A stretch of 64,000 nt of DNA from Ctenosaura bakeri (lineage: Eukaryota > Chordata > Lepidosauria > Squamata > Iguanidae): positions 62,001-126,000 of the forward strand of contig CAOLHI010000424.1 of the NCBI GenBank assembly GCA_948474755.1, given 5' to 3'. The position numbers and the translations under genes are program-made. Each line of letters opens with the position of its first letter. The stretch's first letter is position 1. Shown piece after piece: positions 1 through 12,600 of the stretch. Below the pieces are notes generated by a model. It saw nothing but the letters and a program-made list of their open reading frames with translations. It searched no databases and was not told the origin of the DNA.

Positions 1-162
1 TGCATGATCACAGGCGCTTAATGGATTTATTCTATTAAGCGAATATCCCGTGATTGCAATGGGTGGGAATGGGATGGCAGTGGGACTGTGACAATGTCAT
101 GCAAAAGCATGACCTGCAGATTACTGCCATCGTGACACTGCGATGCCATGTGGAAAAGGCCC
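1..162. mobile_element. GC-rich MITE (family C), end fragment
   Basis: The segment ends in GCCATGTGGAAAAGGCC, the same kind of terminus as the elements at 5522-5953 and 58964-59376. Positions 5-57 hold an imperfect inverted repeat (ATCACAGGCGCTTAAT against ATTAAGCGAATATCCCGTGAT). The left part runs off the window, so the other terminus and the TSD cannot be seen. The interior does not clearly match the other copies. Confidence 0.4.
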
Positions 163-384
163 AAGCCATAGTTTCCTTTGTCTTAGTTCTGGTCTGGTCT
201 GCAGAGACTGTGTGGTTCCACCTGGTCTCTGTTGTCAGATTCCCTTATTTGAGTCTAATGGTAGGTTATAGTACAAAGGGATACATGAATAGCTCAGACA
301 GCTGATATAAACCTGGACCTCTAACAGACTAGGAAGATGATTGTTGGCATCACTAGAATTATTAACGGGAGGAGATATTACATA
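163..384. other. Intron sequence with nothing recognised
   Basis: This is presumed intron of MS4A gene 1, downstream of exon 4 on the minus strand. I see no exon, no splice-bounded frame and no recognisable repeat. Confidence 0.4.
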
Positions 385-618
385 GCCTGGTGTAGTGGTT
401 TGAAAGTTGGACTACAACTTTGAAGAACAAGGTTCAAATCCCCACTCGGCCATGTAAACCTACTGGGTAACCTTGGCAGGTCACACTCTCTCAGCCTCAG
501 AAGAGAATAAAGGAAAACCCTCTCTGAACAAATCTTGCCAGGAAAACCCTGTGATAGGTTTGCCTTGTGGTTCCCGTAGGTTAGAAATGACTTGAAGGCA
601 TACAACAACAACCACAAT
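385..618 (+). repeat. tRNA-derived SINE with BovB-like tail
   Basis: The head carries pol III promoter-like boxes: a TGGTGTAGTGG A-box-like motif and a GGTTCAAATCC B-box near 430. The body includes the CTCAGCCTCAGAAGAGAA and GAACAAATCTTGCCAGGAAA segments seen in the other copies. It ends with GACTTGAAGGCATACAACAA, the tail type found on SINEs mobilised by BovB LINEs. Related copies lie at 34661-34857 (+), 61171-61410 (-), 21921-22349 (-) and 19290-19395 (-). This copy lies in the intron after MS4A exon 4, opposite to the gene, about 14 bp from the exon 4 donor. Confidence 0.75.
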
Positions 619-632
619 CTTACTTATCTCAC

Positions 633-689
633 CAAGAATGGTTTCAGATATTTTTCAACAGTCACAGACAGGGATCCAGAAAAAATGAA
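633..689 (-). CDS. MS4A gene 1, coding exon 4 (TM2)
   Basis: This 57-bp exon encodes FIFSGSLSVTVEKYLKPFL, the second transmembrane segment and following loop. FIxSGSLSV is one of the most conserved MS4A motifs, and 57 bp is about the usual size of this exon. The acceptor is a pyrimidine tract ending TTTTGCACAG before TTC. The donor is CTTG/GTGAGA. Both junctions are phase 0. It is too short to be found as an open reading frame; the splice sites and the family motif carry the call. Confidence 0.9.
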
Positions 690-3600
690 CTGTGCAAAAG
701 AAGGGGGAAATGCATTAGATTACAGTCCACGTAAAAGTTCATAGTTAAATTTTGTCAGCTCTCACCAATAACACTATTACAGCAGTGCAATCATACAAGC
801 AAATTTTCATCTTTTTGGTCTGCTGTTAAGGAGAATAACCACTGGTCTTCTGACTATCTGAACTATATATCTTTTCCACAGACAGGAATTGTAAGTGACA
901 AGAAGTCAATGGATTTTTTATTCACTGTGTTTTTCAATTGGTGAGCATGGCTTTGATGTGACAAGCAGTAGACCTTTGAAATAAAAATAGAAACACATAG
1001 CTGTCTTATACTGACTCAGACCATTGGTCCATCTGGGTCAGTAATGGCTAAAATTCTGCTTTGGCTACTTACTTACAGAGACATACCTAAGGAACATCTC
1101 CCGGCCTACCCCTGACCACCCCAGCTTAAGAGGCAGCAGCTGGATCGGGTGAAGGAGATCTGTTCAGCTTCTGATTAGGGCACAAGGAAGAGGGCATTTC
1201 CAGCCCCCTTCCACCAGTGAGTGGGGCTGCAACAAGGACTTACAACAGAGGCCCTGCTTCTGACTGTTGCAGCCTGACTCAATGGCCATTTCTGCACGAG
1301 GCTGTTATAGCGCTATGATTCCACTCCCCCCCCACTTTCAACATCTTATGGAATCTGGGGTTTGCAGTTTCCAGAGGGAAACTGCAAACCCCCAGAGGGA
1401 AACTGCAAACCCCAGGATTCCATAGGATGTTGAAAGTGGAATCATAGCGCTATAACAGCCTTGTGCAGAAATAGCCAATGATAAGAAGGAGATGGAAACA
1501 TCCGCCTCCTTGTGCTGTCATTGGAAGCTGAATGGATCTCCTTTGCCCAATCAGGATGGTAGCTCTTAAGGTGGACGTGGGTGGCATTTACATATGTTTA
1601 CAGCAAGATTACATAGGTGATGAATCTGTTACTGCAATACTGAATAGCACCTATTGTTGTTCCAGGTAGGATCCATTTCTAGGACTTCCTAAACGTATCA
1701 TCTGAGCTTTACCACTCAATTACAGTCCCTCTCTGTTTACCCAGAGAAATCCTTCAGGTGAGTTAGACCATTTCTCCAAAGGGGTTTCCCATTTCCTCTT
1801 TGTTGGAATTGTGCCTCTTTCAAGCAAAAGCACAGGCTTTGAGAAAGCAGGAAAATTCAAAAGCAGAGATTTCTGTATGCTTTGGGAAAAGCCCCCTAGT
1901 GTATGTAAAACTCAGTTTTGCCACTTCATTCTTTGAAGAGGTTCCTTCTAGTCTCCATATTCAATACCTCTCAAACAAAAAGACATGTACAGAGGAAATA
2001 ACTATCTCATACATGTGTAGGCAACCATACATGAACATACAGAATCACACTATGCTTTGCACACAGAAGAACATTGCATCTTTTCTCATGATTCTTGTTA
2101 AAGAAAACTGGGCTACCTAGTGTGAATGCTGAAAGACAGAATTTACACCTAACACAATATCTGTTGTTGTTGTTTTTAACAGAATTCCTAGATATGAATT
2201 CTTTAAGATGAGGGAGAGAAAGGGGAGATTTTGGGGACACCACTGTGGGGGCCAAACCTGTTTCCTGCCCACGGTGACCCTAGCAGCTAAGAATAAAATC
2301 ATTCCATGTCTACATAGCCTTATTCAGTGTTCCATTTCTTGGTCACCCTCAAGTGTGATGGTGCTATGAAGGTGGAATGAAGCAATGAGAAGGTACCGCA
2401 ATATGTATGCTTGGGAATAGTCTTCAGTGCTCAGTGCAAATAATGGTTCTTATATTTGCCTCACAATGATTTTGTGTCTACTTCATTTTATCGAAGATAA
2501 ACCCAGGACAAAAAAGGATAATGCACTTATTTATTTATTTCATTTCATTTCTATCCCAGCATTCAAGGAAACTATTAATTCCATTTCAAAAAACTGAACA
2601 ATTAAACCATTAAACCAAAGCTGTTTATAATCAGTAAGAACAATTTAAAAGGTTTAAAAGGTTGAGGAGTTGGGAATACATAAGCACCATAGTTATGGTG
2701 TTACACAATGAATCCCATCCTGATCTCCCCCAGTCCCCATTTACTGCTGTGCTAAACAGGGTCTGTTTCCTTGCCAGTTCGGAAGAAGCTGACGTTCCCA
2801 CCCCCTCCCGTGAGCACTCTCTGGTGCAACAGAGCCCCTCTCTCAATTGCGCCTCATGATGCAGATCACTCGTGGGGGGGTGGAAGCATCAACCAGCTGC
2901 TTCCCCCATCGATTGCAGTGGCTGCTGCCCCGTAAGTGGTGACTGATGGACTTTCACAGCCCCTGCGTATCCCTGCAAGTAAGGGTTTTGTTGAATCATG
3001 AATACAAAACAGTCATGAAGACATAGGTCATTTCCGCACTAGCCTGTTATAGCGCGATGATTCCACTTTCAACATCCTCTGGAATCCTGGGGTTTGCAGT
3101 TTCAGGAGGGGCCAGATGGCCCCTCCTGAATCTGCAAACCCCAGGATTCCAGAGGATGTTGAAAGTGGAATCATCACAATATAACAGGCTAGTGCGGAAA
3201 TGGCCATAATTCTAGGTTACACACATGCAACTGCCCGACAGGATTCTGGCTGTTAAATGCAGTAATAAATAAATATTAAAACAATTAATGACTAATTTGA
3301 AGAGATACATGTTCACACTCTTCAGACAAGGTAAGCAATAGAACTCAGCAGAGAAGAAAGTTCATCACTGAATAAAGAATTTAAATGAAGATTTCTTTCA
3401 TTATCTAAAATTGATATCATACACCCTGAAATATGCTGGCAGTCAAAGATGAATAGAGTGCTACTTACAAATAGTCCACCCCAGAATGGGTAACCTCTAA
3501 CAGCAGCAAGAGGCTGGTAGTTTGGCTGAAAAAGATAAACTAGAACAGCTCCAAAGCCAATGTGCATCAGTCCAATTATGATCTGGATAGCCTGCAGGAA

Positions 3601-6600
3601 AAGTGAAATGAATAAGGTAGACAGTCCTTTACCATGTGGATACAGGTAAAATCCAAGAGCTCCATGGTGGCAACATACTCATCAAAGAAGAAAGACAGAG
3701 CATCCTAGATCTCCATGGTGGATGAGAAAGAATCCCTGTTAGCCCTCTTTTTGTGTTAGTGGCCAGCTCACTGCGTATATTCTCTCCGTTTTAAGCCACT
3801 CCAACTTCACTTATGCTCCTTTTAATTACTCATACTCAGAAAAGAAAGATTATCTGTACTGTAGCCAGAGTTGGAAAATAATGCATTATAAGTAACGAAT
3901 GTAACTGTGATTAGTTATTCCCCCCATTTTGGTAACAAGAGAACAGCAGTTACATTTCAAAATTAACATGAGCAGGACTTTCATTTATTGTTTGACAAGT
4001 AATTTGTATAGTTACTTTTAAAAGTTATTTTTGAAGGTCTCTTTTAGACATTTCTAGAGGTAATTTCTCATGATTTATGCTATTTTACCATTCTCTTACC
4101 AGTTCTGAGATCCCATCCTCAGTAATAAAAAGAAATAAGCCGTAAGAAACGAATTACATGAGTTATTCTTCAATAAATAATAAGATACTTTGAGAATGGT
4201 TTCATAAGTAGCAAGGCCTGATTATTTTTAAAAGTATGTGACTTTCCAAGTCATTACCGTAATTTTGTTTAGAGTGGGAGTATAAGGGGGGGAAATCTAC
4301 CAAAACCACAAATTTCTTATTGATGGCAAAGTAGAACAGAGACCTATTGTCTGTGAGAGAAACTACTCAGAGCTGATGGAAGAGAAAATTTGTGATCTCT
4401 CTCCCTGCACTGCTCTAAGGAGTAACTGGACCACTGCAGTAAACATTAGCCTAAATCCAGTTGTTAAGACCAACAGAACGTAGACTCATTAAAGCAATAG
4501 GAACTTGGAAAGTCAACACATATACATTTCATGGCTTTAAGGAATGAGTTCTAGTTGGGACTAACAACTGGATTTAGGCCAGAGCATCAGATTCTGGTTT
4601 TGAAAACTTGGCTACAGATCCTTGCTCTGTGATAAAAAGCTCAGTGGATAAGCCACAGTCTCTGAACCTGAACAGTCTGAGACAGTCACAATCCCTGTGT
4701 GTAAATCATGTCAAAGTCCTGACCGCATGTTTATCACACCTATTACCCAAGGGACTTAAGGCAGAAAAACATGACTTAGTGACTTCAATACAGGTTTCTT
4801 TTTAAAGTAAAAAGGCATTGGACAAAGCTGCAAACAGTTGTAGATCTAAAATAGGTTAAACAATGAGTTAATGAGGGGATGAGAGGAGGGATATGGTATA
4901 GTTTCACCTGAAGCACTTTTTCACTTTGCTCTGCCATAAAGGATCTCAGCCACCATGTCCTTCATTGCCTGTTTTATGAAGCAATAGGAAGGATAATGTT
5001 GGATCAGATTATTGATAAACTTCACAGGCTCAGATGCTGAATGCATTGGGAATGCATCTGCTTAAGCCCCTTATCAAGTGACCATTTTTACTTTGTTTTC
5101 TTTGTTAAGACTAGAAAGAGAATTTTATCAGCTAAACTTGCTAGAGTATGGCTACCTTGTGGTTTTAGGGTTAGCCTCGTTATTTACATCATTTTACTAG
5201 AGATGTAACTGCTATCATGTACCCTGGATTTTATAGTATTATCTGTTTTTTATGTGTGTGTTTTGATTCCTGCATTATGGCCTGGAGTTACAGCAGTACA
5301 TTTGCTGATTTACTTCATGCCATTGTGCTTGCATTCCTCTTTTTTTTCAGAGTGGGAAATCTCTCTCTTTTTTTAGTTTAATATTTAAAAAGAAAAAAAT
5401 ACAAAATAATACAACAAACATCTACAAATATTTAATCAAGATATTAAAAAGGGAGTGAAAAAGAGATATAAAAAAGGGAGTGAAAAAGATTTTACATATT
5501 TTTCACACTGACAGAAGTCATGGGCCCTTTTCGCATGGCATTTGCCATGTGAAAGGGCCTCAGGAGTGCCATGCAATTGTGAGGAGCCGTCCACATGATG
5601 TCCTCGCAACTGAGTGACGCTATCGGGGCCGGCAGGTGCCAATTGCACACTTTTTCATTTTCAGCTTTCAGCCAAAAATGGTGTGCAATTGCACATCGCT
5701 CCAGGGCCCTGTGTGCGCTTATTGTGCCTGTGGAGCTCTGGAGCCGTGGCGCTCATGCTTCCTGCCCCAGCGCAGCCTGGGAACATCCCAGACTGTGCTG
5801 TGGAAGGAAGAGGAGGGGCTCTCATGCTCCCTGCTCGTGAGCAGGCAGCAGTTGCAGAGTTGAAGCAATGGGGATGTGAGAGTCACCCGCAAGAGGCTGC
5901 TCGCGCGATCCCTGCACCCCAGGGCCGAGAACAGGTCAGCTGCAGAAAGGGCCAAGGTGTAGAATCAACATGTTTTTTGCTTCAAAAACACTTTTGAGAT
6001 TTGTAAAAAAAGATAGAAATCCTCCCTCAAACAATGTCAGACCATGATCCGGTTTTGCTTTGTTTAGAAAATTGGAAATCAGAATGCGTTTGGAGATTTA
6101 TAGATATGTTTAATGATGAGAAAATAGTTCAAAAGATAAGAACATCAACTGAACTTATACTTTCAAGAAAATATGAATAAAGGGATGCCAATCAACATGG
6201 TTTGGGATGCAGCAAAAGCATTTATATGTGGAATAATTATGTAATTGTAGCATGAGGCCAGGAAGAAAAGATTAGAAAAGGATAACCAAATTCTGTTGGA
6301 AATTAAGGAAAGTGAAGAACAACAACTTAAAAAGGCCCCCTCTAATATTAGATTAGTGACTAAAATAAAAACTTTGAAAGACCAGCTTACATCACTTTTT
6401 GACATACAAGTAGAAAAAAGGTTTAAATATCTTAAAAGCATTTTGAATCTGCTAACAAACCAGGAAACTGGCTCTCATATAGATTGAGGAAAGAAAGAAA
6501 AAAGAGGACAATCACAGAAATTAAGGTGGGAGAAGAAATCATCACTCAACAAGAACAAATTAAACAAGCCTTTTATCAATATTATTCTAATTATATGCGG

Positions 6601-9600
6601 ATGATCAACAGCAAGATATCCAACAACATAAAATAGAATACTTACAGAAAGCTGATAGTATACAATTAACAGACAAACAAAAGAACAAATTAAATCAACC
6701 TATAACAATAGAAGAAATATCTGAGGCAATTAAAAGGACTAAACTAGGGAAGGTCCTGGGACCTGATGGGGTCTCAGCCACCTTCTATAAAACATTTGAG
6801 AAAGAGCTCATTCTGCCATTGTATAAAACCTTAAATCAGGTTGTGAATGGAGAAAAACCCTAATCTTGGAGGACTGCAGATGTTATGCTGATTCCCAAAA
6901 AGGAAAAGACCTAACAAACCCGCAAAGTTACAGACCAATGTCACTGTTAAATCAAAATTATAAAATATTTGCTGCAATTTTGGCTGAAAGATTAAAAAAA
7001 TTCTTGTCAATTGGACTCATGAAGATCAACCCGGTATCCAGCCAGGCCGCCAACTGAGAGATAATGTTTGAACATTGATAAATATAATTCAATATTATGA
7101 ATCTCACCAAGATAAAAAATGGGGACTTCTATTTTTAGATGCTGAAAAAGCATTTGATAACGTTTCCTGACAATTTATGATTGGAGTTCCTCAAAAGATG
7201 AATATCAGAAATAATTTTATTAAATGGATAAAAGCAATTTATTCTAAACAACAGGCCTACATATTTGTTAATTCTGAGAGAACTAAACCCTGTAAACTTG
7301 AAAAAGGAATTAGGCAAGGCTGTCTGCTCTCACTTCTTTTTCTGATCGTAACTGAAAAATTGAATAACGCAATAAGGAATGAACAATATATAAAAGGTTT
7401 AAAAATTAAAAACTAAAAATATGACATTTAAGTTTCAGGCATATGCAGATGATCTTGTCTTGATCTTAGATAATCCTATCGACTCTATAGATGTTCTTAC
7501 TCAGATCTTGAGAGAATTTGGCCAGGTGATGGGATTCAAAATTAATCAAGAAAAATCAGTAATATTGACTAAACATTTATTTACAAAAGAAGGGGAAGAA
7601 TTGAAACTCAAGACAAAATTTAGAATTGAAAAGAAAACTAAATATTCAGGCATCTGGCTTACTAAGAATAATTGGGATCTATATGAAAACAATTATGTTA
7701 CAATTTGGAAAGAAATTAAAAAAGAATTAGTATCTTGGAATAAATTAAAACTATCACTGTTAGGGAAAATTGTGGCCATAAAAATGAATATACTGCCAAA
7801 CCTGAACTTTCTTTCCCAAAATATTCCTATTATAGTTAAGTGTGATATTTTTAATCAATAGAAACAAGACCGAACTAAATTTATCTAGGATGGGAAAAAA
7901 GCCAAGAATAAAATGGAATCTAATGGAAGATCTTAGAGAAAGAGGTGATTTACAATTGTATATCATGCTAATGCCCTAACCTGGATAACTGATTGGATTA
8001 AATTAGATAATAAGAGATTGCTGCTCCTAGAAGGAGCAGTTATGGTTGGCATTCTTACATATGGTATCCTAAGAAACACTTGGACAAAATTTTTTGTGAA
8101 CATCCCATAAGAAACTCGGTTTTTAAAGTTTGGACTAAATATAAATACTGGCTCTGTCCACAAATGCCATTATGGGTTTCTCTGCAAGAAGCTTTTTAAA
8201 ATTCTTTACGTAAAGCTTAAAATAATAGATAGCTGGGTTTCATGGCGGACCGAGCGGTTGTGTAAAGGCTAGCTGCCGATACACAACCGCCCAGCGAGGG
8301 GTAATCGGCTTGAGAGAGATCGTTCTGAGTGCCGATCAGATACTCCCCCGGTAAAGGGAGTTCGGAGGGTCCTGAAGGGGGCTCCGGAAACTCATCCTTG
8401 GCAAGATTTAGGGGAATATTGTACCCCTATATCGGAGGACTGAGGAGGGTAGGAGCCAAAGGGATTCCACAGCCGCGCTGGGCAGCCGCTTTGCAGAACG
8501 GCGAAGGAACGCCAAACCCTTTTTAACAAAGAACGCTGAAGATACAATCAAACCGGGACTTTCCTCTTGGGGGGCCGCTAGAAGACCCCAAAGTTTAAGA
8601 TCTGGTCCTGAGTAAGAGGTAAGCGGTCTGGATTGTGCTGATAGTTGGACTATAAGGATTATAAGGACTATGAAAGAGAAATTGAAAACAGTTGAATTGA
8701 ATTGAAAGAGAAGGTTAAAACAAGCTGGAAATACGGAATACTGCAAACAACAAACTTGGTGATTTCTGCATTTTGGGGGATAGTGATTGTTGGAGTTAAT
8801 AATATCGCTATAAAAGACCGTGGCAGATCAGAGTTTGTAAAGTTTGAAAAGACTGAACGCGAGCAGGAAAGGACAGCTGAGATTATGTACAAGTACTGTC
8901 AATAAGGAATAAGAACGGAACGATTGGAGAGAAGGAGGATTTGGAGAAAAGTTTTGAGAGAGTTGGGGGAAAGACAGAAGAAAAAGGAAGAATTCTGGAA
9001 AGTGTGGTGGGACTGAGCTGGTTGGACTGGGACTCGGAGAGGCTATGAGACTGCAGAGACATTGAAACGGAATTGGGGAATCGTTCTTCAGAGGCGGAGG
9101 AGAAGGCAGGATTGGGACGGAGAAGTGGATCGTGCAGGAAAGTAGTGAAAGAACGGCGGATTGTGGAGATTGGCGTTGGTCGGGGACAGAGAAGGAGGAT
9201 CTGAAAGGAACTGTGTTTCTGCTTGGCGACAAGGGAGGAGCCTGTTGGACTGAGTTTTGGAGCTGCTTCAAGATAATGAACATATCTTCTCAAGAACTAA
9301 AGTAAAAGAACTAAAGTAAAAGTTTCAACGGAACCTCTATGGAGAAGAGTCACAAGGAGTGGGTGAATTTGGGCTGGGGGTTGAAATAGGTTGTTAAGAG
9401 TGGATAATTATTAATTGATGATGGGAGATATGAACGCAGTTGTGGATCCACTTAAAGACAGAACAACAAATTGGAAAAGAAAAAAGAAACAAGGGAAATT
9501 ACCGAAATCTTTCTTTAGATTGATGGAAGATTTATCACTTTTGGATGTTTGGAGAAATTGGCATAAGACGGGAGGATTCACATTTTATTCTGATACCCAT

Positions 9601-12600
9601 CAAACTATGTCCCGAATTGATATGTTTCTAATCTCGAAAGTTTTACATCCAATGGTAAGAAATGTGGAAATACTTCCCAGATTTATATCAGATCATAATC
9701 CAATTCAAATGGACATGCATATTAAGAGAAAAAGCAAATACTCAAATTGGCGAATTAATGATTTTTTGTTACGGAATACTGAATACTTAAAAAAGGCAAA
9801 AGAAGAATTGCGTTATTATTTTCGAGAGAACGATAAGGATGGAATTGTGGCGAAGACAGTATGGGACGCAGGAAAAGCGGTCATGAGAGGCTTAATGATA
9901 AAATGGAACACAGAATGGAGAAGGAGAAGAGAGGAGAAAAGAAAGAATTTGGAACTGGAACTTAAGAGAAAGGAAGAAGAGTTAAGAGGGGATCCTGGAA
10001 ATGAAAAGCTGAGGAAAGCAATTAAAAAACTTCAAGCAGAAATACAGGCAAATAATCTCGAAGAGATAGAAAAGAAGTTGAGAATACTGAAACAACGACA
10101 TTTTGAAAATGCCGATAAACCAGGAAATGGCTGGCTCATAGACTGAGGAAAAGAAGAGAAAGAAATTTAATATTACAAGTAAGAAAGGAGAAGGAAAACA
10201 AGATCGAGATTTATTCTGATCAAAGGACAATAATGAGCGCTTTCAGAAAATATTACAAGAATCTATATGAGAAGAAGTCAAAAAAAGATATGATGAGAAA
10301 GATTGAAGAATACTTAGATAAGCAAGATTTGATAACCCTAACAGAAGATCAAAAAAATAGCTTAAATGCTGAGATAACCAGCATGGAAGTGGTAAACGCA
10401 ATAAAGAAAATAAAAGTTGGGAAAGCCCCAGGACCGGATGGGTTCTCAGGATTATATTACAAAGAACTACAGGAAGAATTGTGTGGACCGATGAGAAAGA
10501 TGTTTAATGAAATTAGGAGCAACGGTAAACCAGACTCCTGGAATGAAACAAATATAACATTGATATTAAAAGAAGGAGAAGATCCAACAGATCCAAGTAG
10601 TTATAGGCCAATATCGTTGTTAAATATCGATTATAAAATTTTCACGAATATAATCGCGGAGAGACTGAAATTGATTTTACAGACATTGATTCATGAAGAT
10701 CAGAATGGTTTTTTGCCAAAGAGGCATATTAGAGATAATATTAGAATGGTAATTAACATATTGGAATATTATGAAAAGCACAATGATAAAAAAAGTATGA
10801 TGATCTTTGTGGACGCCGAAAAGGCCTTTGATAACTTGGAGCATGAATTTATGTTTGAACTGTTAAAGAGAATGAATTGTGGTGAGAAGTTTTCCACTTG
10901 GATCAGACAACTATATACGAATTGTAAGGCCCAGTTGTTGATAAATGGCGATAAGACAGATCCTATAGACATTGGCAAAGGGACACGTCAGGGATGCCCA
11001 CTCTCTCCCCTTTTGTTTATAACTACATTAGAGATTCTCTTGAGGAAAATAAGATCGGAGAATACAATAAAAGGAGCTAAGATAAAGGGAAGAGAATACA
11101 AATTAATGGCTTACGCCAATGACCTTGTGGTATTTTTAGAAGAACTGGAAATTGGCTTAAATAGATTATTGGAGGTCTGCAAGGAATTCTGTGATTTAGC
11201 TGGACTTAAAATTAATAAGGAGAAGACGAGAATTCTAACTAAAAATATGCAAAAGGAAGAAGTAAAGGTGGCGGAACAGATGACAGGATTTAAAGAAGAG
11301 AGGAAGATCACGTATTTGGGAATTGTTATTTCCAAACAAAATAATGCATTATTTGAGAATAATTACAGAACAAAATGGAGAGAAATAAAGAAAGATCTCC
11401 AAAGATGGTCAAATTTAAATTTATCGCTTCTTGGCAGAATGGTAACAATTAAAATGATGGTTGTACCAAAGGTAAATTATCTATTTCAAAATATCCCCAT
11501 CATTACAAATAAAAAATGTTTTCAAGAGTGGAAGAAAGACCTTTCACAATTTATCTGGGCAGGAAAAAAGCCAAGAATCAAGTGGAAAACTCTGATTGAT
11601 AGGAAGGAAAGAGGAGGATGTAATATACCAGATCTGAAACTATACTTCATGGCGAATGGAATGACATGGTTGAAAGATTGGATAGAGCTGAAGAATGATA
11701 GAATATTGACTATAGAGGGATCGGATTTGTGTTTTGGATGGCACGCCTATCTCTGGTATAATAAGACAAAGGTTGACAAAGATTTTTTGAATCTCCATAT
11801 TAGAAGACCTTTATTTGAGATCTGGAAATTCTGGAAAAGAAAACTATATTCAAGACTACCGTCGTGGGTGTCCCCGCAGGAGGCGTTGATGGGAAGGTCG
11901 AAGGGACAAGAAACCAGTTGGCTTACCTATAAAGATTTAATCATCACAGCTTCTAAAGATGGACAACGAATGAAAACAAGAGAAGAGTTGGCGGCAGAAG
12001 GGAAATTGTGCCATTGGTTCTTATATGCGCAATTAAAAGAAAGATATAAAATGGACACTAAGATAGAAGGAATAGAAATAAATCCTCAGCTAAATGAATG
12101 GGAAAAAGTAATATTTGAAAAAAAAAGAACATTTGACATCCCAATTTTATAAGTTTCTATTGGATAGAGAGGTAGAAACAGAGATAGTCAAAGAGACGAT
12201 GATAATCTGGTCCCAAAATATTGGACATGCAATTGAACTGAGGCACTGGGAAGAAAGTTGGATAAATACACAGAAATTTACACTGGCCCAAAACATAAAA
12301 GAGAACCATTTGAAAATGGTACACAGATGGTACCTAGACCTGGTGAAGTTAGGAAATATGTATAAATTAAAAACCAAAAATTGCTGGAAATGTTCTAAAG
12401 AAAATGGGACTTTTTATCATATGTGGTGGTTGTGTCCAGGTGCAAAAATTTTTTGGAAGGTGGTTCAAAAAATTATGACAGACATTTTACAGATAGATCT
12501 TCCATTGATGCTGGAGCTTTTTTTATTGAATATGTTATATCAGATAGATAAGAAATATAAAAAATATCAAAGTTTAATTTTGTATATGATAACCGCGGCC

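Noticed and set aside
385..460. A possible tRNA gene (A- and B-box-like motifs)
   Set aside because: The head is followed by a SINE body and BovB-like tail, and copies recur across the window. It is a SINE, not a functional tRNA gene.
5614..5997. 127-codon plus-strand frame
   Set aside because: It lies within a GC-rich MITE that has no coding homologue in the related copy at 58964-59376.
8828..9293. Two long minus-strand frames (Ser/Pro-rich)
   Set aside because: They are the complement of the purine-rich L1 5' region; the composition alone keeps them open.
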